A stretch of 22,277 nucleotides of DNA from Ruminococcaceae bacterium UBA7080 (GTDB taxonomy: Bacteria > Bacillota > Clostridia > Oscillospirales > Acutalibacteraceae), in NCBI GenBank assembly GCA_002493595.1, contig DKZG01000034.1:59829-82105 (forward strand), in the 5' to 3' direction. The notes under the pieces were generated by a model. It did no database searches, was not told the DNA's origin, and saw only the letters and a program-made list of their open reading frames with translations. Both the position numbers and the translations under genes were made by a program. The first letter of the stretch is position 1, and each line of letters opens with the position of its first letter. Shown here one piece after another: positions 16,187-22,277 of this stretch.

Positions 16187-17026
16187 ATGATGAATATTTT
16201 AGTGACACTGGACAGCGGTTATATCTATCCGCTTTGCACAATGCTTCGTTCCCTTGTTGATAATAATAAGGGCGAGGCAATCAATCTCTATGTTGCCCAC
16301 TCCTCTCTTACCGAGCAGGATTTTGCACAGATAAAATTTGCCCTGGGCACCTCAGATACGGAAGTCTATCCTATAAAACTTGATGATACGCTGTTTGAAA
16401 ACGCACCTACGAAAAGCCGAATTACAAAAGAGACGTATTATCGCATTTTTGCTCCTCTTTATCTGCCGAAGTCTGTTGACAGAATTCTTTATATTGACCC
16501 CGATACAATTATTCTTAATGCATTGTATTTTTTCTACAATACGGATTTCGGCAGTAATTTTATAATAGGAGCCAAGCATTTTGACGGTGTCGTTGATGTG
16601 TGGAACAAATTCAGACTGACAATGACAAAGTCCGACCATTATATAAATGCAGGCGTGATGCTGATGAATATTGAGAAGATGCGCAGTGAAGTTACGGCAA
16701 AAAAAATATTTGACTGTGTTAAAAAGAATTATTTAAGATTGTTTCTTGCTGATCAGGATGTAATTAATATTCTTTTTGATGGTAAAATTGCAACATTTTC
16801 CGAATATATAATAAACCTTGATGAGCGTTGCTTTAAACGGCTTTTGTCGCATATGCCACTAAAGGAAGCATTGGCATACACTGAAAAAAACACAATGATA
16901 GTTCATTTTAACGGTAAAGAAAAGCCATGGAATGTTATGTACAGCGGTAAGCTTAAATGTTTTTTTGATATATATTCAAAACCGAAGCTGAATACGGAAA
17001 TGAGGTGTTTGAATGCAGGTGCTTAA
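16187..17026 (+). CDS. Glycosyltransferase family 8 protein
   Basis: A retaining GT-A fold glycosyltransferase that would transfer a sugar from a nucleotide sugar, probably in the cytosol, to an envelope glycan or lipid acceptor. 279 residues. The N-terminus has VTLDSGYIYPLCTMLRSL. The metal-binding DxD motif is YIDPDTIIL (Asp104, Asp106). GT8 blocks YINAGVMLMN (152-161), LADQDVINILF (187-197) and HFNGKEKPW (240-248) follow, the last carrying the His that completes the metal site in GT8 enzymes. No membrane segment is seen. AAAGG lies 10 bases before the first of two adjacent ATGs. The 3' end overlaps the next gene by 14 bases, tying it to a membrane protein. Donor and acceptor cannot be told from sequence. 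Confidence 0.92.
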   Translation: MMNILVTLDSGYIYPLCTMLRSLVDNNKGEAINLYVAHSSLTEQDFAQIKFALGTSDTEVYPIKLDDTLFENAPTKSRITKETYYRIFAPLYLPKSVDRILYIDPDTIILNALYFFYNTDFGSNFIIGAKHFDGVVDVWNKFRLTMTKSDHYINAGVMLMNIEKMRSEVTAKKIFDCVKKNYLRLFLADQDVINILFDGKIATFSEYIINLDERCFKRLLSHMPLKEALAYTEKNTMIVHFNGKEKPWNVMYSGKLKCFFDIYSKPKLNTEMRCLNAGA

Positions 17027-17726
17027 AAAGTATTTCAAAAAGCCACCAAAGGAAACAGTGATTGTCTACGGTGTCAGTATAGGTATACTTATTGCGCTTT
17101 TTCTTGTGCTTTATATTATTTTCGGCAAAACAATGACCTCATTTGTTTCTGATACCGAAGGATTCAAAAACTGGCTTGATACATATAAGGGCTTAAGTTC
17201 AGTGATATTTGTTTTTATACGTGCCTTTCAGACGGTGATAAAAATTATACCCGCTGAGCCACTGGAAATTGCGGCGGGATATGCCTTTGGTACATGGGGT
17301 GGCCTTGCGCTGTGCAGTCTTGGCACATTTTTAGGTTCCGTGGTAATTGTTTTGCTTTCAGGCTGGCTTGGCAGCAAATTTGTGTCCGCTTTTATAAATG
17401 AAGAACAGCTTAAAAGCTTAAGCATTATTAACGACAAAAAAAATCAGCGTTTATTTTTGTTTGTTTTTTATCTTGTTCCGTCAACGCCTAAGGATATCAT
17501 GACCTATGTGGCAGGCTCATTAAAAATGAATATGGCGGAGTTTTTTCTTATTACTTCGCTCGCAAGAATTCCGTCCATTCTCACATCCACACTCTGCGGA
17601 GCACAGTTAGAACAAAATAATATAAAATCCGCAGTATTCATTTTTGCAGCTACAGCGGTTGTTTCGCTGATTTGTGCTTTTATTTATAATTATTATAAAA
17701 AAGCAAAGACAAAACAAAGTGCATAA
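17013..17726 (+). CDS. TVP38/TMEM64 (VTT/DedA-related) membrane protein
   Basis: 237 residues. A first helix (about 15-37) is followed by the VTT domain: FVFIRAFQTVIKIIPAEP (67-84, with a re-entrant-loop Pro), AAGYAFGTWGGL (87-98), GTFLGSVVIVLLSGWLG (104-120) and YLVPSTPKDIMTYVAG (153-168). A helix at about 205-225 and a basic tail close the protein. DedA/VTT proteins are implicated in moving lipid carriers or phospholipids across the membrane. Coupling to a glycosyltransferase makes a lipid-linked-glycan role plausible but unproven. The ATG overlaps the GT8 gene, with GAGGTG just upstream. The stop codon lies at the base of the terminator hairpin. Confidence 0.9.
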   Translation: MQVLKKYFKKPPKETVIVYGVSIGILIALFLVLYIIFGKTMTSFVSDTEGFKNWLDTYKGLSSVIFVFIRAFQTVIKIIPAEPLEIAAGYAFGTWGGLALCSLGTFLGSVVIVLLSGWLGSKFVSAFINEEQLKSLSIINDKKNQRLFLFVFYLVPSTPKDIMTYVAGSLKMNMAEFFLITSLARIPSILTSTLCGAQLEQNNIKSAVFIFAATAVVSLICAFIYNYYKKAKTKQSA

Positions 17727-17788
17727 AAAAGCAGGAACGCAGTGTATCCGATGATTGTTTCTCGGGTGTGCTGCATTCCTGCTTTTTT
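17725..17788 (+). terminator. Long terminator hairpin overlapping the TVP38-family stop codon
   Basis: The arms 17725-17751 and 17762-17788 pair over about 27 bp (AAAAAAGCAGGAA against TTCCTGCTTTTTT at the base, several G-U pairs and one C-A mismatch above). The descending arm ends in six T. The ascending arm begins within the TAA stop. The A-rich ascending arm makes it potentially bidirectional. Confidence 0.9.
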
Positions 17789-17789
17789 A

Positions 17790-17818
17790 TGAAAACGGTT
17801 ATATCCGCATGCTATAAT
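17790..17818 (+). promoter_or_regulatory. Promoter of the decayed VanRS-like locus
   Basis: An extended -10, TGCTATAAT (17810-17818), with a weak -35, TGAAAA (17790-17795), 17 bases upstream. It could still drive the kinase gene although the regulator gene between is broken. Confidence 0.5.
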
Positions 17819-17836
17819 GTCATATATAACAGGAGA

Positions 17837-18411
17837 GTGAATATTCTTGTACTGTATGATGAAGCTGAGATAGCAGATTTAGCAGAAGTGTTTTTGAGGA
17901 ATGAAGACTATACAATATACAAATTTTATCATTCTAAAGAAGTATGGAACTGCGTACAAAATACGGATATTAATCTTGCATTACTCGATGTTGTGCCGCC
18001 GAATACAAATGGATTTACAATACTCAGAAAAATTCGCGAGGAGGTTTTCCTTTTCCCCGTTTTTATGCTTATGGTAAGAGTTGAGGATAATGATAAGATT
18101 ACAGGTCTTACTTTTGGGGCGGATGATTATTATCAAACCATTTGATTCTATTGAAACGGTGCTGCGCATAAAAGCCCGTTTTGCTCACACCGCTTGCATT
18201 TAAAATTATGTGGTTGCTTTGCCGAAATGCAGGCAGAGTGATTTGAGCCGAGGGAATTTTTGAGAGCGTATGGGGTCAAAAATATCTTGACTGCAATAAT
18301 ACGGTTATGGTGCATATCAGACGAATACGTAAAAAGCTGAAAGAGCCCTGAGGAAACCCAAGATTTATTAAAGCGGTATGGGGAGTGGGATATAAGATTG
18401 AAAAAGAATAA
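17837..18411 (+). pseudogene. Response-regulator pseudogene (VanR/OmpR type)
   Basis: The receiver reads in one frame from about 17837 (VNILVLYDEAEIADLAEVFL, LALLDVVPPNTNGF) to ADDY at 18129. The acidic-pocket VVDDE is VLYDE, and the Thr of the MLT motif is Met. A frameshift then gives the stop at 18143, while KPFDSIETVLRIKARF continues in another frame. The linker and start of the DNA-binding domain (about 50 residues) are deleted near 18190-18205. A third frame carries most of a winged helix: MWLLCRNAGRVI, stop TGA 18244, FESVWGQKYLDCNNTVMVHI, RRIRKKLKEP, stop TGA 18349, NPRFIKAVWGVGYKIEKE, end 18411. Family members usually have Ser near both TGA positions. It overlaps the kinase start, the normal VanR-VanS arrangement. 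The function is almost certainly lost. A regulator-like promoter persists downstream. Confidence 0.9.
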
Positions 18412-19492
18412 AAGAAGAGTCAGGACCAAAATACTGATAAAATATGTTTTAACTTTAATCTGTACAGCCTTTTTATGGGGCGTTTTTACTCTGCTTTTAT
18501 ATAGCCCGATTTTGCAGATCCTCAGAGAAATAAAAAACATTTATTTTCATGATTTGTCGGCAGATACGGATTTTTATTATCTTTTATATATCGGCGCTTC
18601 AGGCGGTATATATTTAATTTTTGCACTGGTTATCTGTTTGGTTTATCTGTCAAAAACAGCAGGACTGATTGATAAAAGCTATGATGCATTTTCCGATGTA
18701 CGTGATAACACCTATACTGCATCGGATTTACCTAAAATTATAAGGCCCATACATGTAAAAACACAGCACGATATCGAAACTGCCTTGAAATACAGGGAAT
18801 GTCTTGTGCAGGAATCAGAGCAGCGAAAAAATGATTTGGTTGTTTATCTTGCTCACGATTTAAAAGCACCGCTTGCGACAATAATCGGTTATCTTACCCT
18901 CTTAAAGGAATCGCCGCAGCTGCCGCCGGAATACCGTGCAAAATATACGGATATAGCACTGGAAAAGACATATCGGCTGGAACAGCTTATCAATGAGTTT
19001 TTTGATATTACAAGATTTAATCTTCAGTCTATTGTCCTCGAAAATAATCATATTGATTTGACAATGCTGATAAACCGGATTGCTGAGGAGTTTTACCCTG
19101 TGCTTAAGGATAAGGGATTGAGCTGTAATGTATCCATACAAAACAGAATCAATATATCAGGTGACGCTGACAAGCTTTCACGTGTTTTTGATAATCTGAT
19201 GCGAAATGCGGTTGCCTACAGTTATAACAATACACAAATAACCGTGTGTGCATATACAGAAGACGGCAAAGCCGTAATCAGTTTTAAAAACCGCGGAGAT
19301 AAAATACCGGAGCAAAAGCTTGATTTTATATTTGAAAAGTTTTTCATAGTCGACAGCGCAAGAGCAAGCCAAACGGGAGGCACAGGTCTCGGACTTGCTG
19401 TTGCCAAGCAGATTGTCGAACTGCACGGCGGCACGATTACGGCAAAGAGCGACGATTATTTTACGATCTTTACCGTGTATCTTAATTTGTAA
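18398..19492 (+). CDS. VanS-like sensor histidine kinase
   Basis: 364 residues. A basic N-terminus is followed by two helices (about 13-36 and 62-84) flanking a short 25-residue external loop. A linker and the kinase core follow: phosphoacceptor His153 in YLAHDLKAPLATIIGYL, N box FDNLMRNAVAYS, G1-like box ISFKNRGDKIP, and G2 box GGTGLGLAVAK. All catalytic motifs are intact. The start is TTG at 18398, inside the end of the broken regulator gene, 7 bases after GGGAGTGGGA; this overlap matches the usual VanR-VanS junction. The short loop resembles VanS-type kinases that sense cell-wall stress in or near the membrane. With its cognate regulator destroyed, it must phosphorylate another regulator, act as a phosphatase, or be on the way to decay. 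Confidence 0.92.
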   Translation: MKKNKRRVRTKILIKYVLTLICTAFLWGVFTLLLYSPILQILREIKNIYFHDLSADTDFYYLLYIGASGGIYLIFALVICLVYLSKTAGLIDKSYDAFSDVRDNTYTASDLPKIIRPIHVKTQHDIETALKYRECLVQESEQRKNDLVVYLAHDLKAPLATIIGYLTLLKESPQLPPEYRAKYTDIALEKTYRLEQLINEFFDITRFNLQSIVLENNHIDLTMLINRIAEEFYPVLKDKGLSCNVSIQNRINISGDADKLSRVFDNLMRNAVAYSYNNTQITVCAYTEDGKAVISFKNRGDKIPEQKLDFIFEKFFIVDSARASQTGGTGLGLAVAKQIVELHGGTITAKSDDYFTIFTVYLNL

Positions 19493-19499
19493 GAAAATT

Positions 19500-19553
19500 T
19501 TAAGAATTATGACTGTAATTATTAAAGTGTTAAGATTTCTCTTTTGATATAAT
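19500..19553 (+). promoter_or_regulatory. Putative regulator-dependent promoter downstream of the kinase
   Basis: TATAAT at 19548-19553 has no good -35. Instead TTAAGATTT (19530-19538) covers the -35 region and a near copy, TTAAGAATT, lies at 19500-19508, with TTAAAG between (19522-19527). Direct TTAAG-type repeats replacing the -35 are typical of OmpR-family activated promoters. This is inferred as the target of the lost or substitute regulator. Confidence 0.5.
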
Positions 19554-19587
19554 CAAATTGGATTACATCCGTATAAGGAGGGATTTT

Positions 19588-19740
19588 ATGAATAGCAAAA
19601 GAAAAGCAGATGAACAGGGCTTACAGCTGATGTTGAGTTTTATCATTATTCTTATCATCGGCGGTATAGTTCGGTGTGGCAGTGCCGTGAAATATGTTTA
19701 TGGAGAATCAGAGCAGAAGGCTTTACTTCTTCTGCTTTAA
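19588..19740 (+). CDS. Small membrane peptide downstream of the VanS-like kinase
   Basis: 50 residues: a polar basic start (MNSKRKADEQ), one hydrophobic segment (about 13-30, LQLMLSFIIILIIGGIV), then a short tail ending in five Leu. The ATG at 19588 is fixed by AAGGAGG six bases upstream, one of the best ribosome sites in the window; an in-frame ATG at 19558 has none. A regulator-like promoter lies before it and a strong terminator after it. The final codons and stop lie in an 8-bp hairpin (19712-19719 with 19729-19736). It may be a true small membrane protein made under kinase control, or the stump of a larger anchored enzyme (for example a VanY-like carboxypeptidase, often found after such kinases) shortened by deletion. 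I do not recognise a family. Confidence 0.6.
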   Translation: MNSKRKADEQGLQLMLSFIIILIIGGIVRCGSAVKYVYGESEQKALLLLL

Positions 19741-19750
19741 GAATAAAAGC

Positions 19751-19785
19751 GCCTTGCGATTAATCATAATCGCAAGGCTTTTTTT
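19751..19785 (+). terminator. Rho-independent terminator after the small membrane gene
   Basis: GCCTTGCGATT (19751-19761) pairs perfectly with AATCGCAAGGC (19768-19778) around AATCAT, followed by seven T. In the other direction the tail is only moderately T-rich. The 103 bases from 19786 to the next gene hold a 7-bp inverted repeat (TATCCTT/AAGGATA, 19814-19844) and nothing else recognised. Confidence 0.93.
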
Positions 19786-19888
19786 GTGCCGCGGCTTTTA
19801 TTTAGGGGGGCAGTATCCTTGATAGCACCTAATTGCAAAGGATAAAAATCTACTCTGTTATTCAGGATTTGTGCGTGTATAGGATGAT

Positions 19889-22276
19889 TCAGTTTTTAGA
19901 AGATATAGTTTCGGGTATTGTAATATTATCGGATTTGCTTTTTTCCTTTCCCTGTATCTCTTTGCCGTTTTCACTGCGAATAGCTGAAACAGATAGAATG
20001 ATGTGGCGACGTTCACCGCTTACAAGATCCTTATCAATCAGAATATTATTCGTGTAGGTTTTATACGTGTATTCAGCATATTTATTTGAGTCAAGCTTTA
20101 TTTTCATTTTTACATTATAGTATTCGGCATCCTCAATTTCACTCCAGTACGCATAAATGCCGTTTTTACTTTTGTTATAATTGAAGCTGAGATTGTCAAT
20201 CCAGCCCCACATATAATAGTAACGAGAGAAATTGTAACCGTTATAATAATAACCGACTCTTATATCATTGCCTAACGGATTTCCGACAGTTGTATCCTTG
20301 CCGCCGGATTCTATTTTAACACAGATATCAGATGGAGACACATCAATTGTTTTGCCGTTTTTGAATGTATAGGTGAATTTGCTTTGACTTGCATCAAATT
20401 TATCACCGGGCAAGAATTTTTTGTTCTCATTTGCATCATAGGTCATTTTAAAACCTGTATTATTAATTGAGTCAACAATATAAATTTTTCTTGTGTGCGA
20501 ATATGTTTTACCGTCTAATGAAGCAGTAAATACGGCATCATATTCTCCCGGTGCAGCAGTATTAATGTTTTTCAGTGAAATATTTTGGTGTTGAATTTTT
20601 ATAAAATTCTCATAGGACTGCAATTTGTATGCATAGCATTTTATAATGCTTTCTATACTTGTTCCTGTTACAAATGTATCCTCATCAGAATCGTATTCAC
20701 CATCTGTTATAAGATTGAAGTTCTCGTATCCATCCTTGTAGCAGTAAGCATCAATTGAACGAAAAACATAGGTTTTATATAAATATTTTTCTCTGTTCAG
20801 TGAGAATTTCAGGCTGCCGAAGGCAGAGTTAATCGGGCTGTTTTCTGTTATGGTTCCGCCATTCCAGGTATTCGCCGGATTATCCTCATCATTTTCAATA
20901 ATGCAAAAAGCGTAGATTATATCTTCACAAGGTATGATCTTTTTACTGCTGTCGGCAAAATCAGCTGTAAATTCAAGCCCGCTTAAGTCGGGAGAAGCCA
21001 GATTTTCTATCTTTATTTTAAGCATATCCGGTGCATTTTTGATATGAAGATTATTTACTTCATAAACATGGCAGGTACGGTATGTATAGTTCGTGCCGTC
21101 GGGCAGTGTGATAGATGCATTCTGCCAGCCAAAAGCATTTTCATCATCAAGACTTGCATACAAGTCAGTTCTGCCGGTTTGTATTTTATACCAAGGGTCA
21201 TCCATCATCTTATCATATGCGGCGTTATACTCTTTTCTTGATAAATTCTTATTGTTTAAACCGTATTTTTCATATAAATCATCTAAATTGTGTTCATATG
21301 AAATGACGCCGTCACCCATGCATTTTAACCATTCACTTGTTGCAAGCTGATCCTTTTCCTTACCGAATATGGTATATGCATCGGCACGCTGCCTCGGGGC
21401 ATAGCCGTCGTCGCCGTAAACAAAAACATTTATGGATGTAAGATATGTACCTTCGTAGAATATATCGACAAGCTGATAGCCGAGGGTGTAAGGGTCATAA
21501 CCGTAAAAATCAAGCTGTGTTACATGGAATTCACTGTATGCTCCGTTTGAAAACGTGTCGCTGAAGTGTACACGCAGTGTCCAGTCAAAGCCGGTTGTGG
21601 TGCCGAAGTTATATTCGCCGTCAATAGGTTGGCTTGATTTTAAGTTCGGTATAATTTCATAGCTGTTGACACCCTTGCCTATGCCTAATTCCTCACCCCG
21701 GTAATACAGGAATTTGGGATAAACGTTTGTATAATTGCTTGGACATATTTGCGCACTCATAACCACATTTCTGCTTACAACCGTATATCTTTGAGCGGCA
21801 GTAAAACCCTTATAGCATATGGTGAAAGATTTTGAGGTTCCAAGTGTTTCAACAGATGTATCAAGTCCTACAATATCAAATGACTCCCCATCGGAATAAT
21901 ATATTTTTTCTGTTGGTGCGTTTTTGTAATAAACATAGATATAAAAGTTACTCAGATCATCACCAACATAAAAACGTGTAGATTTTACATCAATTTTTTC
22001 GATATCCTTTACCAAAACCTCAGGTGCTTTAATCACAATATCAAATTCAAAATCTGCTTTGTCTGCAATTCTGACTTTTACGGTTTGCGTTCCGATTTGT
22101 AAAAAGTTGACACTGTTGACAACCTTCATATCATAATGATAGTACCAGTCGGAATAACTGCCGTCTGAATATATCAGCTTGGCTCTCATACCATCAAGGC
22201 TAAGCTTTGTATCGTTCGTTGTGTAAACAAGCTTTGTTGGATACGATGCCTGAACACCGGTAACGACTTTTTCGGT
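19889..22276 (-). CDS. Large Ig-like/FN3-like surface protein, C-terminal part (N-terminus outside window)
   Basis: The minus-strand frame is open to the window edge, giving 795 residues without an N-terminus. The ATG at 22189 has no Shine-Dalgarno and falls inside a domain, so it is not the start. The first ~90 residues are a bacterial Ig-like repeat (VVTGVQASYPTKLVYTT, LSLDGMRAKLIYSDGSYS), followed by a weaker second copy starting at VKDIEKIDVKSTRFYVGDDL. A third may lie around residues 190-290, and a fourth near residue 620 (FKMTYDANENKKFLPGDKFD, FTYTFKNGKTIDVSP). The final ~100 residues resemble an FN3 module (IYAYWSEIEDAEYYNVKMKI). A middle region of ~250 residues is unassigned. No LPXTG motif, dockerin or C-terminal helix is seen. 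It is probably secreted or displayed, with the signal and any catalytic domain upstream. It is convergent with the small membrane gene. Confidence 0.8.
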   Translation of the reverse strand, partial: TEKVVTGVQASYPTKLVYTTNDTKLSLDGMRAKLIYSDGSYSDWYYHYDMKVVNSVNFLQIGTQTVKVRIADKADFEFDIVIKAPEVLVKDIEKIDVKSTRFYVGDDLSNFYIYVYYKNAPTEKIYYSDGESFDIVGLDTSVETLGTSKSFTICYKGFTAAQRYTVVSRNVVMSAQICPSNYTNVYPKFLYYRGEELGIGKGVNSYEIIPNLKSSQPIDGEYNFGTTTGFDWTLRVHFSDTFSNGAYSEFHVTQLDFYGYDPYTLGYQLVDIFYEGTYLTSINVFVYGDDGYAPRQRADAYTIFGKEKDQLATSEWLKCMGDGVISYEHNLDDLYEKYGLNNKNLSRKEYNAAYDKMMDDPWYKIQTGRTDLYASLDDENAFGWQNASITLPDGTNYTYRTCHVYEVNNLHIKNAPDMLKIKIENLASPDLSGLEFTADFADSSKKIIPCEDIIYAFCIIENDEDNPANTWNGGTITENSPINSAFGSLKFSLNREKYLYKTYVFRSIDAYCYKDGYENFNLITDGEYDSDEDTFVTGTSIESIIKCYAYKLQSYENFIKIQHQNISLKNINTAAPGEYDAVFTASLDGKTYSHTRKIYIVDSINNTGFKMTYDANENKKFLPGDKFDASQSKFTYTFKNGKTIDVSPSDICVKIESGGKDTTVGNPLGNDIRVGYYYNGYNFSRYYYMWGWIDNLSFNYNKSKNGIYAYWSEIEDAEYYNVKMKIKLDSNKYAEYTYKTYTNNILIDKDLVSGERRHIILSVSAIRSENGKEIQGKEKSKSDNITIPETISSKN

Positions 22277-22277
22277 T

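Noticed and set aside
17768..18145. An intact 125-residue response regulator
   Set aside because: The frame ends by frameshift just before the conserved KPF, and the rest of the regulator continues in other frames downstream; the first ~23 codons are outside the receiver.
18244..18351. TGA recoding (selenocysteine or stop reassignment) in the regulator remnant
   Set aside because: The same gene also has a frameshift and a deletion, and TGA ends rlmB and the surface protein in this window; decay is the simpler explanation.
19814..19844. Inverted repeat TATCCTT/AAGGATA as a terminator for the surface protein gene
   Set aside because: Only 7 bp with a 17-base loop and no T tail on either strand; the hairpin at 19751-19778 is the better candidate.
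22187..22189. ATG as the start of the surface protein
   Set aside because: No ribosome site precedes it, the frame stays open to the window edge, and it lies within an Ig-like domain.
1..22277. CRISPR arrays, insertion sequences, prophage genes, tRNA or rRNA
   Set aside because: No direct-repeat array, transposase, integrase or structural RNA signature was seen on either strand.

Overview
The window looks like a chromosomal segment of an anaerobic, low-to-moderate GC Gram-positive of class Clostridia, most likely the Oscillospiraceae/Ruminococcaceae. The evidence is Shine-Dalgarno sites close to AAGGAG(G), sigma-A type TTGNNN-17-TATAAT promoters, and a gene set typical of gut Clostridia: pyruvate phosphate dikinase, PduL-type phosphotransacylase, rubrerythrin, a DUF1846 protein, an ECF sigma/DUF4179 pair and OmpR/VanS-like two-component systems. 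This placement is inferred from protein resemblance only. No rRNA, tRNA, CRISPR array or insertion sequence was seen.

Layout. Positions 2-1990 hold the 3' three quarters of ppdK, ending in a strong terminator. A 270-bp gap with a long imperfect palindrome follows, then an ECF sigma factor overlapping a membrane-anchored DUF4179 protein (2329-4150). A promoter with a terminator-like hairpin just downstream leads into a DUF1846 protein and pyrG (4269-7394). A bidirectional terminator separates pyrG from the convergent pduL gene (7455-8033, minus). Overlapping divergent promoters then serve pduL and a family 4 uracil-DNA glycosylase. Positions 8847-11949 encode an intact OmpR-type regulator and a large multi-span sensor kinase. 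Positions 12090-15318 pair an rlmB-type rRNA methyltransferase with an unusual membrane protein that reads as a catalytically dead P1B-type ATPase. Rubrerythrin follows (15363-15905, TTG start). Positions 16187-17726 hold a GT8 glycosyltransferase translationally coupled to a TVP38/VTT membrane protein.

From 17837 to 19740 lies a decayed two-component locus. It has a response-regulator pseudogene (substitution, frameshift, deletion, two in-frame TGA codons), an intact VanS-like kinase, and a 50-residue membrane peptide behind a promoter with regulator-like repeats. The right end (19889 to the edge, minus) is the C-terminal 795 residues of a large Ig-like/FN3-like surface protein whose N-terminus lies outside the window.

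How the genes relate. Most of the window is housekeeping metabolism (PEP/pyruvate, CTP, acyl phosphates), nucleic-acid maintenance and oxidative-stress defence, mixed with several independent envelope-sensing circuits. The most novel item is the pseudo-ATPase at 12859-15318. It keeps the 8-helix P1B layout and aligns without gaps around the phosphorylation site, but the phosphorylated Asp, the HP motif and the GDGxND hinge are all replaced, and a roughly 265-residue charged cytosolic N-terminus has been added. That points to a sensor or scaffold rather than a pump.
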